Shown: positions 42,433-52,092 of the stretch, in pieces
Numbering within the stretch: position 1 is the stretch's first letter
Layout of the letters: every line of letters begins with the position of its first letter
Origin: Desulfovibrio sp.
GTDB lineage: Bacteria > Desulfobacterota > Desulfovibrionia > Desulfovibrionales > Desulfovibrionaceae
Direction of reading: 5' to 3'
DNA length: 52,716 nucleotides
Assembly (NCBI GenBank): GCA_017450275.1
Contig: JAFSVD010000059.1
Coordinates: 1-52,716, forward strand
Notes under the pieces: model-generated
Seen by the model: only the letters and a program-made list of their open reading frames with translations
Told to the model about the DNA's origin: nothing
The model's database searches: none
Translations under genes and position numbers: made by a program

Positions 42433-42559
42433 TTTTCTTCCTTGGTTTTGTGTCGTTGATTATTATTCCAGAGGTTGTCTCCCTCTCTCCATAGAGGCTG
42501 AGAGAGTATGACAAAACAAATGAAATAGTAATATCCTTTGTGTGACGTTTTGATATGAA

Positions 42560-42588
42560 AAACCTCCCTGCAGAGTGCAAGGAGGTTT
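42560..42588. terminator. Intrinsic terminator of the 120-residue gene
   Basis: AAACCTCC (42560-42567) and GGAGGTTT (42581-42588) form an 8-bp stem; on the minus strand it is followed by TTCATATC after a T-rich arm. It lies 32 bp after the gene at 42620. Confidence 0.65.
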
Positions 42589-42619
42589 AGACACATACGA
42601 AATTCTGGTAAATGATATG

Positions 42620-42982
42620 TTAGCCTTTTTTAAAAAAGAGCAGCTCAATAGCCTGTTGCTCATTGATATAGCGTGGCTTTGTGAGAATGGTGGTCTTGTC
42701 GAAATTGCCATCGACGAGTTTGTAGCCAAGGGTGGGAACGTCAATAGGAAGCATGGCGTATAAGATGCCATTCAACAGGCAAATGGGTTTCGTGTCGTAG
42801 AGAATATACTTGATCCCTTCGAGCGCATTGTGGGATACGGAAGTATGGGGAAAATAAAATTCCTGCGGAGCATCATCACGGGGAATTTGCTGTTCAGGTT
42901 GAACAACCGGTCTCGGAGTTTTGCGCTGTGACTTGGCGATCTGTTTCCATTTGGAACGATTGGCGAAAAGGTCAGAACTCAC
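42620..42982 (-). CDS. Conserved-looking hypothetical protein
   Basis: A 120-residue protein with a GTG start at 42982 preceded by AAGGAGAT. The first 40 residues are basic and polar (NRSKWKQIAKSQRKTPRP), and the rest forms a compact domain (GIKYILYDTKPICLLNGILY, LPIDVPTLGYKLVDG). No signal peptide, membrane span or known motif is seen. The good start signal, its own terminator and divergent placement opposite the PSP1 gene support a real gene. Confidence 0.7.
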   Translation of the reverse strand: MSSDLFANRSKWKQIAKSQRKTPRPVVQPEQQIPRDDAPQEFYFPHTSVSHNALEGIKYILYDTKPICLLNGILYAMLPIDVPTLGYKLVDGNFDKTTILTKPRYINEQQAIELLFFKKG

Positions 42983-43196
42983 AGAAATCTCCTTTATCCA
43001 GCGTCAGCAGGGATCCGACGCAGATGTGTTCGCGCGGCCTTTTTCTTTGTTCAGCTGTGACGAAAAATGCTAAGCATAAAGCATGCTCGATGTCAAGAAC
43101 GAATGGGGCATTTTTTCGTGTGCCTTGTTCGTTCGCAAAAGACATGGTACAAGGACTTTGGTTTTCGACATGACTGTTCTGGGAGGGTGTGTTTTT

Positions 43197-44192
43197 GTGG
43201 CTGTGTATGGCGTAAAAATCCATGTCTTTGGGCAATCTGTCTATTATACTGCCAGCGAGGATTTGCATCGAGGAGACAAGGTGCTTGTGCGCGAAGACGA
43301 GCGTTTGTGTCTGGCAACCGTCACCCAAGGTCCATTGGAAAAACGGTCGTTTTCCGATCCAAGCCGGCTTCCCTCTATCATTCGCCCCATGAATGCCAAC
43401 GATTCCCAGCATGCGATGGAGAATGCGCGTCTTGCCAAGGCGGCCAACGCGTTTTGCCGCCACTGCATTATGCTACGCAAGCTCGATATGAAGCTGGTCT
43501 GTGTTGAGGTGTTCTTTGATCGGAGCAAGATCATTTTCTTCTTTACCGCTCCAACCAGGATCGATTTTCGGGAACTGGTCAAGGATCTTGTGCGCCAATA
43601 CCATACCAGGATAGAGCTTCGGCAGATTGGGGTTCGGCACGAGACGCAGATGATTGGTGCCATCGGCAATTGTGGCATGATTTGCTGCTGCAAACGCTAT
43701 TTGCGTGGCTTTGCTCCTGTCACCATCCGCATGGCCAAGGAGCAGAATCTCTTTCTCAATCCTTCGAAGATCTCTGGCAGTTGTGGGCGGCTTTTATGTT
43801 GTCTTTCCTACGAGCAGGAAAACTACGACAATTTCTTCAGCAAATCGCCGCGTATCGGGAAAAAGTATCCCAGCAAATACGGGCTTTTAAAGGTGATACG
43901 CACCAATCTCTTTCGCAATACGGTCTCCTATGTGAATGAGGATAATGTCGAGCGCGAAATGTCTCTCGACGAATGGGTGCAGCTTGTGCCACAAAGCCAC
44001 GAAGAACATACGCAGGATTTTGAGAGGTATCCCGACAGCCTCAAGGGGGATGATCTCTATATGGATGCCCCTATTGCTGATCTTGACGATTTGTCCTATG
44101 CCGAGGGCGAGGACTTTGTCCCCATGACCCCGTTTTTCGACCAAGAAAACAAGGCAAAGAGCAAGAAGAAAAAAAAGAAGAAAAAGCACTGA
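43197..44192 (+). CDS. PSP1 C-terminal domain protein (RicT/YaaT-like)
   Basis: A 331-residue PSP1-family protein. The core has FCRHCIMLRKLDMKLVCVEV, then KIIFFFTAPTRIDFRELVKD and the cysteine-rich GNCGMICCCKRYL...GSCGRLLCCLSYE typical of the family. In Bacillus the homologue works with RNase Y and binds an iron-sulfur cluster. The C-terminus is acidic, then ends in a long Lys run (KSKKKKKKKKH). I chose GTG 43197 because GGGAGGG lies 9 bases upstream; ATG 43170 is possible. It is 31 bp upstream of metG, in a common pairing for this group. Confidence 0.85.
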   Translation: MAVYGVKIHVFGQSVYYTASEDLHRGDKVLVREDERLCLATVTQGPLEKRSFSDPSRLPSIIRPMNANDSQHAMENARLAKAANAFCRHCIMLRKLDMKLVCVEVFFDRSKIIFFFTAPTRIDFRELVKDLVRQYHTRIELRQIGVRHETQMIGAIGNCGMICCCKRYLRGFAPVTIRMAKEQNLFLNPSKISGSCGRLLCCLSYEQENYDNFFSKSPRIGKKYPSKYGLLKVIRTNLFRNTVSYVNEDNVEREMSLDEWVQLVPQSHEEHTQDFERYPDSLKGDDLYMDAPIADLDDLSYAEGEDFVPMTPFFDQENKAKSKKKKKKKKH

Positions 44193-44223
44193 GCCGTTTC
44201 TTTTCACCGATTGGGAGGATCGT

Positions 44224-46149
44224 TTGAACCGCTTTTATATTACAACACCAATTTACTATGTGAACGCACGACCGCATCTGGGGCATAGCTACAGTACGAT
44301 GGTCGCCGATGCCTTGGTTCGTTTGCACAGGCTGCAGGGCGAAGAGGCCTTTTTTGTCACCGGTTCTGATGAGCATGGCGATAAGATCGTGCAGGCGGCG
44401 GAGAAGGTGGGCAAGGATCCCCAGAGCTTTGTGGATGAGATCAGCCTTCTGTTTCAAACATTGTGGCCACAATTAGGCATTGAAAACTACCGTTTTGCCA
44501 GAACAACCGATCCAGCCCATGCCAAAATTGTACAGGATCTGTTGCAGAAGGTCTATGATGCGGGCGATATTTATTTTGGCGAATTCAGCGGGCATTACTG
44601 TTATGGCTGTGAGCGTTTTTATACGGAAAAAGAACTCGTCGACGGTCTCTGTCCCCAGCATCTGACAAGTCCTGCCCTGATCAGCGAGAAGAACTACTTT
44701 TTCAAGATGTCCAAGTATCTTCCGTGGCTGAAGGAGTATATCGAAACCCATCCCGATTTCATCCGTCCGGAACGCTATCGCTCCGAAGCCCTTGGCATGC
44801 TTGAGGCAGGGGCGTTGGATGATTTGTGTATTTCACGCCCCAAGACGCGGCTCACCTGGGGAATCGATCTGCCCTTTGACCACAACTATGTCTGCTATGT
44901 CTGGTTTGACGCGCTCTTGACCTATATTTCTGCGTTAGGCGGCCCTTCAGGGACTGATTTTGCCACATTTTGGCCTGGGGAACACTTGGTTGCCAAGGAT
45001 ATCTTGAAACCGCATGCGGTCTTTTGGCCTGCCATGCTCAAGTCCATGGGGCTTCCCCTCTACAAGCATCTCAATGTCCATGGCTACTGGCTTTCCCGCG
45101 ATACCAAGATGTCTAAATCATTGGGCAATATCGTGGATCCGAAAGCGATGGCTGACGCCTACGGCATTGACGCGTTCCGCTATTATCTGTTCCGCGAAAT
45201 GCACTTTGGCTCGGATGCGAGTTTTTCGGAAGAAAATATGGTTGCCCGCATCAATGCCGATCTTGCCAATGATCTGGGCAATCTCTTCAGTCGGGTGCTC
45301 GCTATGGCAGCCAAATACTGCTCATCCCGTGCGCCGAAGATGGGGACGCTGACGGAAGAGGACACGGTTTTGGTGGATCTTTGCTCGCACGCCATGCAGA
45401 ATTTTCTGCAGCTTTTTTCCGCGATTAAGTTTGCCGAAGGTCTGGAATCGTTGTGGGAATTTGTGCGAGCCTTGAACAAGTATGTGGACAGCCAGGCACC
45501 TTGGGCCTTGGCCAAGAAAAACGAGACAGAACGGCTTGCAACGGTTATGGCCGTACTCTTGGCAGGCATGCGCAAGATCGCTCTCTGTCTTTGGCCTGTG
45601 ATGCCTACGGCAAGTTGCACCATGCTGAAGCAGCTGGGGATCGATGTTGATACGCAAACCGTGCCCTGTTCCATGGACTATGAATGCACGCATTTTGACG
45701 CGCTTCCCGAAGGCCAGGAACTCGCCCTCAAATCCAATATCTTTCCGCGCAGAGAAAGCAAGGACGAAAAAAAGGACAAGGCAACGAAGAAGGAGCAAAA
45801 CGAGGCAAAGGCGGAAGAGAATACGACCATCGATATTGGGGCGTTCCACGCGCTTGATATTCGGGTCGGAACCATTGAGCAGGCTGAAAAGCATCCGAAT
45901 GCCGACACCATCTTGGTTTTGCACATCGATTTTGGATCGCTCGGTGTTCGGCAAATCCTCTCTGGCCTTGCTGCGTACTACAAGCCGGAAGAGCTCGTTC
46001 ACAAGCAGGTTGTGGCCTTGCTCAATCTCAAACCCAGGAAGATCCGGGGTCTTGTCTCAAACGGTATGGTTTTGACCGCAGAAAGCGACGGCAAGGTGGT
46101 TTTGCTTTCGCCTGAGCACCTTGTCGACAATGGCGGGACTGTGGGCTAA
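44224..46149 (+). CDS. metG: Methionyl-tRNA synthetase
   Basis: A 641-residue class I synthetase charging methionine. The HIGH-type motif is ARPHLGHSYS (about residue 15) and the KMSKS motif is DTKMSKSLGN (about 296). The CYGCERFY insertion carries a reduced zinc-knuckle pattern. An anticodon-binding domain is followed by a Lys/Glu-rich linker (about 515-535) and a C-terminal Trbp111-type tRNA-binding domain (DIRVGTIEQAEKHPNADTIL). The start is TTG at 44224 with GGGAGGAT upstream. Likely co-transcribed with the PSP1 gene. Confidence 0.96.
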   Translation: MNRFYITTPIYYVNARPHLGHSYSTMVADALVRLHRLQGEEAFFVTGSDEHGDKIVQAAEKVGKDPQSFVDEISLLFQTLWPQLGIENYRFARTTDPAHAKIVQDLLQKVYDAGDIYFGEFSGHYCYGCERFYTEKELVDGLCPQHLTSPALISEKNYFFKMSKYLPWLKEYIETHPDFIRPERYRSEALGMLEAGALDDLCISRPKTRLTWGIDLPFDHNYVCYVWFDALLTYISALGGPSGTDFATFWPGEHLVAKDILKPHAVFWPAMLKSMGLPLYKHLNVHGYWLSRDTKMSKSLGNIVDPKAMADAYGIDAFRYYLFREMHFGSDASFSEENMVARINADLANDLGNLFSRVLAMAAKYCSSRAPKMGTLTEEDTVLVDLCSHAMQNFLQLFSAIKFAEGLESLWEFVRALNKYVDSQAPWALAKKNETERLATVMAVLLAGMRKIALCLWPVMPTASCTMLKQLGIDVDTQTVPCSMDYECTHFDALPEGQELALKSNIFPRRESKDEKKDKATKKEQNEAKAEENTTIDIGAFHALDIRVGTIEQAEKHPNADTILVLHIDFGSLGVRQILSGLAAYYKPEELVHKQVVALLNLKPRKIRGLVSNGMVLTAESDGKVVLLSPEHLVDNGGTVG

Positions 46150-46156
46150 CATGGAT

Positions 46157-46183
46157 AAGCAGGGGACAGTTTGTCCCCTGCTT
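46157..46183. terminator. Hairpin between convergent metG and glycosyltransferase-like gene
   Basis: AAGCAGGGGACA (46157-46168) and TGTCCCCTGCTT (46172-46183) are perfect 12-base complements with a 3-base loop. No real T-run follows on either strand, but the position between two convergent stops supports a terminator. Confidence 0.6.
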
Positions 46184-46191
46184 GAAAGAAT

Positions 46192-47916
46192 TTATGCATC
46201 CATGCGTGCCCGCTTTTCAAAGAGGGTTTCGTAGGTTGTTTCGAGATTGCGGGTAAAGGTGTCCACATCCATCAAGGGCGAGGCCTGCATCATCAAACGG
46301 AGGCGTTGGCGCAAGGCGATGAGCAAGTCGGTATTGGCTGCGAGACCCAAGGCTATTGAGCAATAGTCTTCCTTGCTTTTGGCCACAAGTTCCCGAAGAT
46401 CGATTTGGCTGAGAATGGCTTCTCCCTGGCGACCGATAGGGCTGTTTCCTGAAAGCGTTACAAGGGGAACCCCCATCCAAAGGGCATTGCAGGATGTCAT
46501 GCCGCCACCAAAGGGGAAGGGATCGAGCGCAATATCGACCTTGGCGTATTCTTCAAGCATGGCGTGGATGCTACTCCATCCTGAAAAGAGGATGCGTTGC
46601 GGGTCAATGCCTCTGAGTTCAAAGGCGAGGCAAAAATGCTCACGAAGCGTTCTATCGCGGAGCGTCTTCCACTTGAGCAAAAGCCGGGATGAAGGCAGCT
46701 GTTTGAGGATGTTTGCCCACACATCGATAACGTCGTCGTTCAGCTTATGGGTATGGTTGAAGCAGCCAAAGGTGATAAAGCCGTTTTCCACGCAGGGGGG
46801 ATTGGGGGCGCAGGCTGGTTCTTCGGTTAAAGGTTGGTAGCAAAAGCGGATATTGGGCAGTCGAACGATCGGCTCGACAAAGTCAGCCTCTGTGCCCTCT
46901 GGCGCATGCCAGGCATCCATAAGCACGCCATCGAAGCACGAGAGGCCTGTTGTTCCCCAATAGCCAAGCCAGCTGAGCAGAACAGGGGCTGGTTCCCTGG
47001 CAAAGACGGGCAGTCTGGTGTTTGTGGTAAAGCCAGAGAGATCGACCAGAACATCGATATTGTCGGCTCGGATTTGGGCTTCCAATTGGTCGTCATTGAG
47101 AGAGCTGACAGAACGAAGAGTGCAGCATTGTTTGGCAATGGCTTCGATCGGATTCTCGGTGCTTTCGGCTGTATTGTAGGCGAAGATTTGCACACGTTGT
47201 GTATCATGGGCAAGAAGAACACCCGAGAGGAATAAGCCAACCGGATGCAGGGCGAAATTCCCCGAGACATAGCCTATGCGCAGCGGGGTATCGGGGTGCA
47301 GGCGCGCTTTTGGGCGATGGCTCCGAGGGATGGGGATGGTTTTTGCCCAACGTTCGGCCAGAGCCTTGCAATCCGCAGGGGTTTTTGCGGGATTGTCGCT
47401 TGCGTGTCTGAGCAAATAGATCCACACCTCCTGGTTGTCAGGAAAAAGACGCAACAATTCCTGATCAATGGTGTCGGCGTTTTTATGATCGCCCATATCA
47501 TTGGCAATGACGCCAAGCAGAAAGAGTGCCTGTCTCTTGGTGAGGCTGTTGACAATATCCTGGGCTGTGTTTTTTTGAAGGATCTGCTGGTAGAGATACT
47601 GTGCATCTGATGCAAAGCCCAAGATTTTGAGGGTATCGGCGATTTTGAGATAGTGGGGAAGAGTGGGCGATGCGTCTGGTGTATTCGCACAAATTTCCTG
47701 ACACAGATAGTGCGCATCAGAAATAAAGCCCATATGGCTGAGGGTATCGGCGATTTTGAGATAATGGAGCAGATTGGGCGATGAGCCCTCTTGGAGGGCA
47801 AGAAGAAGGAGATCAGCCCTGGCTGCGTTTTGGTCAAGACTTGTATCGTTTTCTTGGATGGCCTGGATGCGCTGATCAAAAGCGGTGTCGTTTGTGACTG
47901 CTTCGAGAGATGTCAT
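46192..47916 (-). CDS. TPR / O-GlcNAc transferase (SPINDLY)-like glycosyltransferase
   Basis: A 574-residue protein. The N-terminal part (about 30-200) has TPR-like helical repeats, two nearly identical (HYLKIADTLSHMGFISDAHY and HYLKIADTLKILGFASDAQY). The C-terminal GT41-type domain shows RIGYVSGNFALHPVGLFLSG, DVLVDLSGFTTNTR, GYWGTTGLSCFDGVLMD and a late ALDPFPFGGGMTSCNALWMG with VPLVTLSG. It probably transfers a sugar to a protein or glycan in the cytoplasm; in bacteria such genes often glycosylate flagellin or surface proteins. The ATG at 47916 has only a weak ribosome-binding site. Confidence 0.85.
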   Translation of the reverse strand: MTSLEAVTNDTAFDQRIQAIQENDTSLDQNAARADLLLLALQEGSSPNLLHYLKIADTLSHMGFISDAHYLCQEICANTPDASPTLPHYLKIADTLKILGFASDAQYLYQQILQKNTAQDIVNSLTKRQALFLLGVIANDMGDHKNADTIDQELLRLFPDNQEVWIYLLRHASDNPAKTPADCKALAERWAKTIPIPRSHRPKARLHPDTPLRIGYVSGNFALHPVGLFLSGVLLAHDTQRVQIFAYNTAESTENPIEAIAKQCCTLRSVSSLNDDQLEAQIRADNIDVLVDLSGFTTNTRLPVFAREPAPVLLSWLGYWGTTGLSCFDGVLMDAWHAPEGTEADFVEPIVRLPNIRFCYQPLTEEPACAPNPPCVENGFITFGCFNHTHKLNDDVIDVWANILKQLPSSRLLLKWKTLRDRTLREHFCLAFELRGIDPQRILFSGWSSIHAMLEEYAKVDIALDPFPFGGGMTSCNALWMGVPLVTLSGNSPIGRQGEAILSQIDLRELVAKSKEDYCSIALGLAANTDLLIALRQRLRLMMQASPLMDVDTFTRNLETTYETLFEKRARMDA

Positions 47917-48001
47917 GGAGAATCCGATAGCGTTAGGGTAAAAAAAATGTACTCCCTGAACCCAAGAAGTACATGACGTTTTTTTCCAACAAGGAATGAG
48001 G

Positions 48002-48181
48002 CTATTTGTTTTCGCTGAAAATGCGTTCCAGAGATGCCTGATCGAGCGGCGTGAGGTTAAAGCGCATGCCAGCTTCATCGAGAATGGCGTGGAGATCTTT
48101 GGTGGGATGGGCGTTGCGCTGTTCGTTGATATATTCTGCTGCTTTGCGGACAAGTTCACTTTGGGACACAACTGTTGCCAT
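48002..48181 (-). CDS. Small hypothetical protein
   Basis: A 59-residue protein, ATG 48181 with GGAGAAAG upstream. It is helical and charged (SQSELVRKAAEYINEQRNAH, then LTPLDQASLERIFSENK). It lies 85 bp before the TPR glycosyltransferase on the same strand and may share its transcript. No family is recognised with confidence. Confidence 0.65.
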   Translation of the reverse strand: MATVVSQSELVRKAAEYINEQRNAHPTKDLHAILDEAGMRFNLTPLDQASLERIFSENK

Positions 48182-48438
48182 TATGCTTTCTCCGTTGCGG
48201 TTTGCCAGAAGCTCCTTTGCTTGCACAGGAGGGGCAAAGGATCCTTTTTATGGAATAGCGATGTACTACCTCACATGCCAGTCGTTGTAAAGGACGCCGT
48301 GTTTGCCCATTGTTTGGGATGATGGAGAGCGGGTCGCAAAAATTGCAGGGGCGGCAATCCTATGCTACAAGGACGATATGTCGACAGGCTTTTTGTGTGC
48401 TGCTCGTTGTTGCTTGAAGGTAGGGTGTCGGGGAAGTT

Positions 48439-51033
48439 ATGCATATTGATGTTCTTGTTCCTTTTTTTGTCGTTTTTCGCAATGAAGATCTCCCCTTATG
48501 GTTGTCAATAGCGCTTATTGGAATAGGATTTCTCTTTTTCCTGTGGTACGCCTTTCATGTCTATACGCCTGTGTACAAGAGTTTGCACAGCGCTGTGCAT
48601 GCCTTGGATGCGATTCTTGGCAAGCAGGAATTGTATGCGAAGTTTGACACCATCGACGATGTCTTTAACCGTTCCTTGTTGAAGCAGAACTGGGATGGTT
48701 TTAAGGAGACCTTTATCTTCCCAGGCAAATTCGACGAAGAAAAGGTCATTCGGCACACCATTCGCCCCTCCACCTACTTTAATTTCGAAAACCTTTCGCA
48801 GCAGTATAATATCAGTTTCTACCAGGCCTTTCCCAATATCGTGGTGGGCGTAGGACTCCTTTTGACCTTTTGTGGCCTGGTTTCCGCTATTTATTTGACC
48901 GGGGAGAGCATTTCCTCGGTGCATGCTGACGAGTTTGCCACCCACACGGGCAGTTTGAAGAATGCTCTGGATAGCCTTTTGCGCATTGCGGCCTTCAAAT
49001 TTCTGACATCCATTGCCGGTCTTATCACCTCCATTATTCTGAGCATTGAGATACGCATCTGCAATGGGAGGCTCAGAAACGAGTACAGCCGATTGAACGC
49101 GATCTTGGAGCGCAATCTCCAGTACGAGAGCCAGGAACACCTTATTTTAACCCAGCAGACCATCGCGCTTCGGCAATTGGATTATCTGCGCAAGCAATCT
49201 GAGCAGTTTCAATCCTTTACCACCACCTTTGCCCATGAGACAGCGCAAAAAACAGCCTTGGCCATCAACAGCGTGGTCAAACTCCATGCGGATAAGCTCT
49301 ATGCGCGGATAGATCCTGCCATAGCCTTTATGGGGGAATCCATTGGCAAAGCAGCGGATCAGGCCATGACCCAGCTGGTCAGGGATTTCAGCGCAGCCCT
49401 GCGTTTTGAAGCCAGCAACGCCATGGAAAATCTCGTGCAGGCTTTGTTGGAGTCCCAGCAGGCGCTTGAGGCTGTCTCCAAGAACGTCAAGGAAAGCGGA
49501 GAAAGTCTTGCCTTGATGCTGGCAGAACTGGGTGCTTTTGAGCGGCAAAGCCGAGAAGAAATCCACCAGCAGGCCGAAGCCAGCATGGGGGCAATGGCTG
49601 AGCAGGTGAAAACATGCGTTGAGACGCTTGAGAGTCGTCTTGAAGAGGCGGCGGAAAAACTTGCTCGGTCAGGGGACGATGTGTCTGCAACCTTGGTAAA
49701 GAGTGCCGATTGCTGGACAGCATCGAGTCAAAACAATGCCAAGGCCTTTGAAAAGACCATGACAGAATCGCTTGCGCCTTTGCAGAAAACCATTGAAAAT
49801 GCCCAGGAGCATCTGCAAGCCTTTTCCGGTAGCTTAGATCAGGCGGGAGCGTCGTTTGCCGCTGGGGTTGCCAGTGCTTGTCAGGATTTTTCAAACGCAG
49901 CAAGATCGTGTACAATGCAGCTTATGGCAAGCCAAGATGGGCTTGTTGCGACGAGTGAAACACTCGTTCGCAAGCGGGCGGATATCGATGAGCAGATACG
50001 AAAGACCATGGACAAAGCCATGGAGCAGTTTGCAGCGCTCTCAGTCCAGGGGGAAAAGCAGATTGCGGACAAGACAGCCTTTGTCGAGCAATCCTTTGCA
50101 TCCTTGGGGACAACGTTTGCCAAGGGGATGGAGGACAGTCTCACCACGATGAAGGGGCTGCAGGAGAGTCTGCAAAGTCAGCTTGAGACCACGATCAAGA
50201 CCTTTGCCACCTCATTAACCGCCATCTATGCGGATTGTGCGGCAAAATCGCAGGAGAGTGCTGATCGGCTGTTTGCAGCAAGCAGTGAGATTGCGGGCAC
50301 CATCGAAGAATCGGTGCAGCAATCCCTGGCGCACATGGAGCATGTGGATTCCCTTGTTCGAACCAATGTGGAAAACCAGCAAAAGCAGACGCAGGCGCAG
50401 CTGCAGGAAATCGTGGCAGGCATTCGGGAAGGATTGCGCGAAAATCTCCAGCTTTTACAAGATGAAGCGGCCTTGTTAACCCAGCAGACCGTCAATGCCA
50501 GGGATACCATGGCGCATGTTGAAGAGCAGCTTTGTCAAAGCATTGGCTTTAGTTGTGATGCTTTCAAAGAAACGGCAGAGCAGGTTATAACGCGGGCGCA
50601 AGAGGGAGCTTCCTCGGTACACGCAAGCTTTATTCAAAGCAGTGAAAGCATGCAGGAAAAGATGCTGAGTTCTCTTTCCAACACCAAGACCCTCTTCTCC
50701 CATGTTGAAGAACGGTTGCAAGAACTCTCCCAGGTCTGTGTCAGGCTAGCGCAGTCCTTGGAATCGGTGAATACGCTTTCCGAAGAAGCTATCTCCAAGC
50801 AACAGGATCGGATGGATGCAGCGTATTCCTTGGTTGCGGAAAAGGTGCCAAGTGCCTTGTTCGCGTTAACCCGGGAATACGAAGCCTTGCTCAAATCGAC
50901 CACGGATGGGCTGAAGGGAATGCCAATAGGAGCGAAGCGATGGGAGGGAAAGAAGGACAAGCGGCATAGGACATATGAGCGTATTGTGCGGAGGGGCAAG
51001 CAGCGGGTGAGCGGAAGTCTTCTGCGCAAATAG
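48439..51033 (+). CDS. zorA: ZorA-like MotA/TolQ/ExbB-family motor stator with long coiled-coil tail
   Basis: An 864-residue membrane protein. A first span lies at residues 19-40, and the MotA/ExbB pair follows: FPNIVVGVGLLLTFCGLVSA (about 130-150) and AAFKFLTSIAGLITSIILSI (about 183-203). The remaining 650 residues are an almost unbroken coiled coil, like the cytoplasmic tail of ZorA but longer than in characterised Zorya (about 700-730 total). With the ZorB-like gene 96 bp downstream it should form a proton- or sodium-driven stator complex. GGGGAAG precedes the ATG. Generic TolQ/MotA proteins lack such a tail, so ZorA is the best match, but anti-phage function is unproven. Confidence 0.72.
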   Translation: MHIDVLVPFFVVFRNEDLPLWLSIALIGIGFLFFLWYAFHVYTPVYKSLHSAVHALDAILGKQELYAKFDTIDDVFNRSLLKQNWDGFKETFIFPGKFDEEKVIRHTIRPSTYFNFENLSQQYNISFYQAFPNIVVGVGLLLTFCGLVSAIYLTGESISSVHADEFATHTGSLKNALDSLLRIAAFKFLTSIAGLITSIILSIEIRICNGRLRNEYSRLNAILERNLQYESQEHLILTQQTIALRQLDYLRKQSEQFQSFTTTFAHETAQKTALAINSVVKLHADKLYARIDPAIAFMGESIGKAADQAMTQLVRDFSAALRFEASNAMENLVQALLESQQALEAVSKNVKESGESLALMLAELGAFERQSREEIHQQAEASMGAMAEQVKTCVETLESRLEEAAEKLARSGDDVSATLVKSADCWTASSQNNAKAFEKTMTESLAPLQKTIENAQEHLQAFSGSLDQAGASFAAGVASACQDFSNAARSCTMQLMASQDGLVATSETLVRKRADIDEQIRKTMDKAMEQFAALSVQGEKQIADKTAFVEQSFASLGTTFAKGMEDSLTTMKGLQESLQSQLETTIKTFATSLTAIYADCAAKSQESADRLFAASSEIAGTIEESVQQSLAHMEHVDSLVRTNVENQQKQTQAQLQEIVAGIREGLRENLQLLQDEAALLTQQTVNARDTMAHVEEQLCQSIGFSCDAFKETAEQVITRAQEGASSVHASFIQSSESMQEKMLSSLSNTKTLFSHVEERLQELSQVCVRLAQSLESVNTLSEEAISKQQDRMDAAYSLVAEKVPSALFALTREYEALLKSTTDGLKGMPIGAKRWEGKKDKRHRTYERIVRRGKQRVSGSLLRK

Positions 51034-51129
51034 CGTTTTCCAGCGTACGCAATTGGATATTTGGCACAAAATTTGAATTGTTTGAAGTGATAGGCAAAGG
51101 CGTGAGGTTAGAGACGCAACGGATCGGGT

Positions 51130-52092
51130 ATGAGTGAAAGCCGACTTGCCAGGGAATCGAGGGATGACAACTATTTTATCCCCATGACGGATCTTCTGAT
51201 AGGGGTGTTGTTCATCTTTATTATCATCATTATGGCGATCATGCTGAATATCGATGAGCTTGAGAATTCGAACAAGGATGAAATGGAGAAAAATGCCGGG
51301 CTGACGCGGCGGCTTGAGCGGATGAGCGTGATCAACGACGAACTCAAGCAGAAGATCCATGAGCTCTACGCGATACTGACCACCAAAGAGGCAAGGCTGA
51401 TTGTCTTGACCGAAGAAAATGAGACCTTGCGCAAAGTGGGTTTGGAAGAGAAAGAGAAGTATCTCCAGAATATCCTGAATCTCCAGAACAAGATTAACAA
51501 ATTTCTCGCTATATCGAACAACATCAAGAAAGAGCTGCTTCAAAAAGTGCAGGCACGGATGAAGCAATTGGGCTATCCGACGACGATCGACACTGAAAAT
51601 GGTATTTTACGTTTGCCGGATAATGTGCTATTCCAAAGTGGTGAGTATGTGGTTACAGAGTCGGGACAAAAAGTACTTGATGTTTTGACCAATGTATTAG
51701 AAGATGTCTTGCCAGCATACGTGTGGCAGCGGAAGGGTGGCGCATTGCAATGTCCCAGGGAAGCCTGTCTTGAAGCCATCTATGTCGAAGGGCATACGGA
51801 CAAAAAGCCTGTGCAGGGCAATCTGCGAGGTGGTATTCGGTCGAATCTTGAGCTCTCCTCGGCGCGTGCTATTGTTACCTATCAATCCTTTGCCAAGCAT
51901 GAACGTTTGAACAGTTTTGTGAACGGCAGGGGGGAGAAGCTGCTTGGGGTATGTGGCTATGGAGAATCAAGACCCGTGAAGCAGGGGGATAGCCAAGAGG
52001 ATTTGAGTGCCAATCGGCGGATTGATATGCGCTTTTTGATGGAGGCGCCGAGGCTGGCAACAGAGAGTTTGGTGAAGGATATTTTGAAGTGA
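51130..52092 (+). CDS. zorB: ZorB-like MotB/OmpA-family stator partner
   Basis: A 320-residue protein. One transmembrane helix (FIPMTDLLIGVLFIFIIIIM, residues 17-36) carries Asp21 at the ion-conducting position of MotB/ZorB. A coiled coil fills about 45-145, longer than usual. The C-terminal OmpA-like peptidoglycan-binding domain has YVEGHTDKKP, NLELSSARAIVTYQS and NRRIDMRF. In Zorya, ZorB anchors ZorA in the wall. No ZorC/D, ZorE or ZorF/G gene follows before the window ends 624 bp later. A sigma-54-like TGGCACAAAATTTGAA at 51062-51077 lies in the gap but has GA instead of GC. Confidence 0.75.
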   Translation: MSESRLARESRDDNYFIPMTDLLIGVLFIFIIIIMAIMLNIDELENSNKDEMEKNAGLTRRLERMSVINDELKQKIHELYAILTTKEARLIVLTEENETLRKVGLEEKEKYLQNILNLQNKINKFLAISNNIKKELLQKVQARMKQLGYPTTIDTENGILRLPDNVLFQSGEYVVTESGQKVLDVLTNVLEDVLPAYVWQRKGGALQCPREACLEAIYVEGHTDKKPVQGNLRGGIRSNLELSSARAIVTYQSFAKHERLNSFVNGRGEKLLGVCGYGESRPVKQGDSQEDLSANRRIDMRFLMEAPRLATESLVKDILK

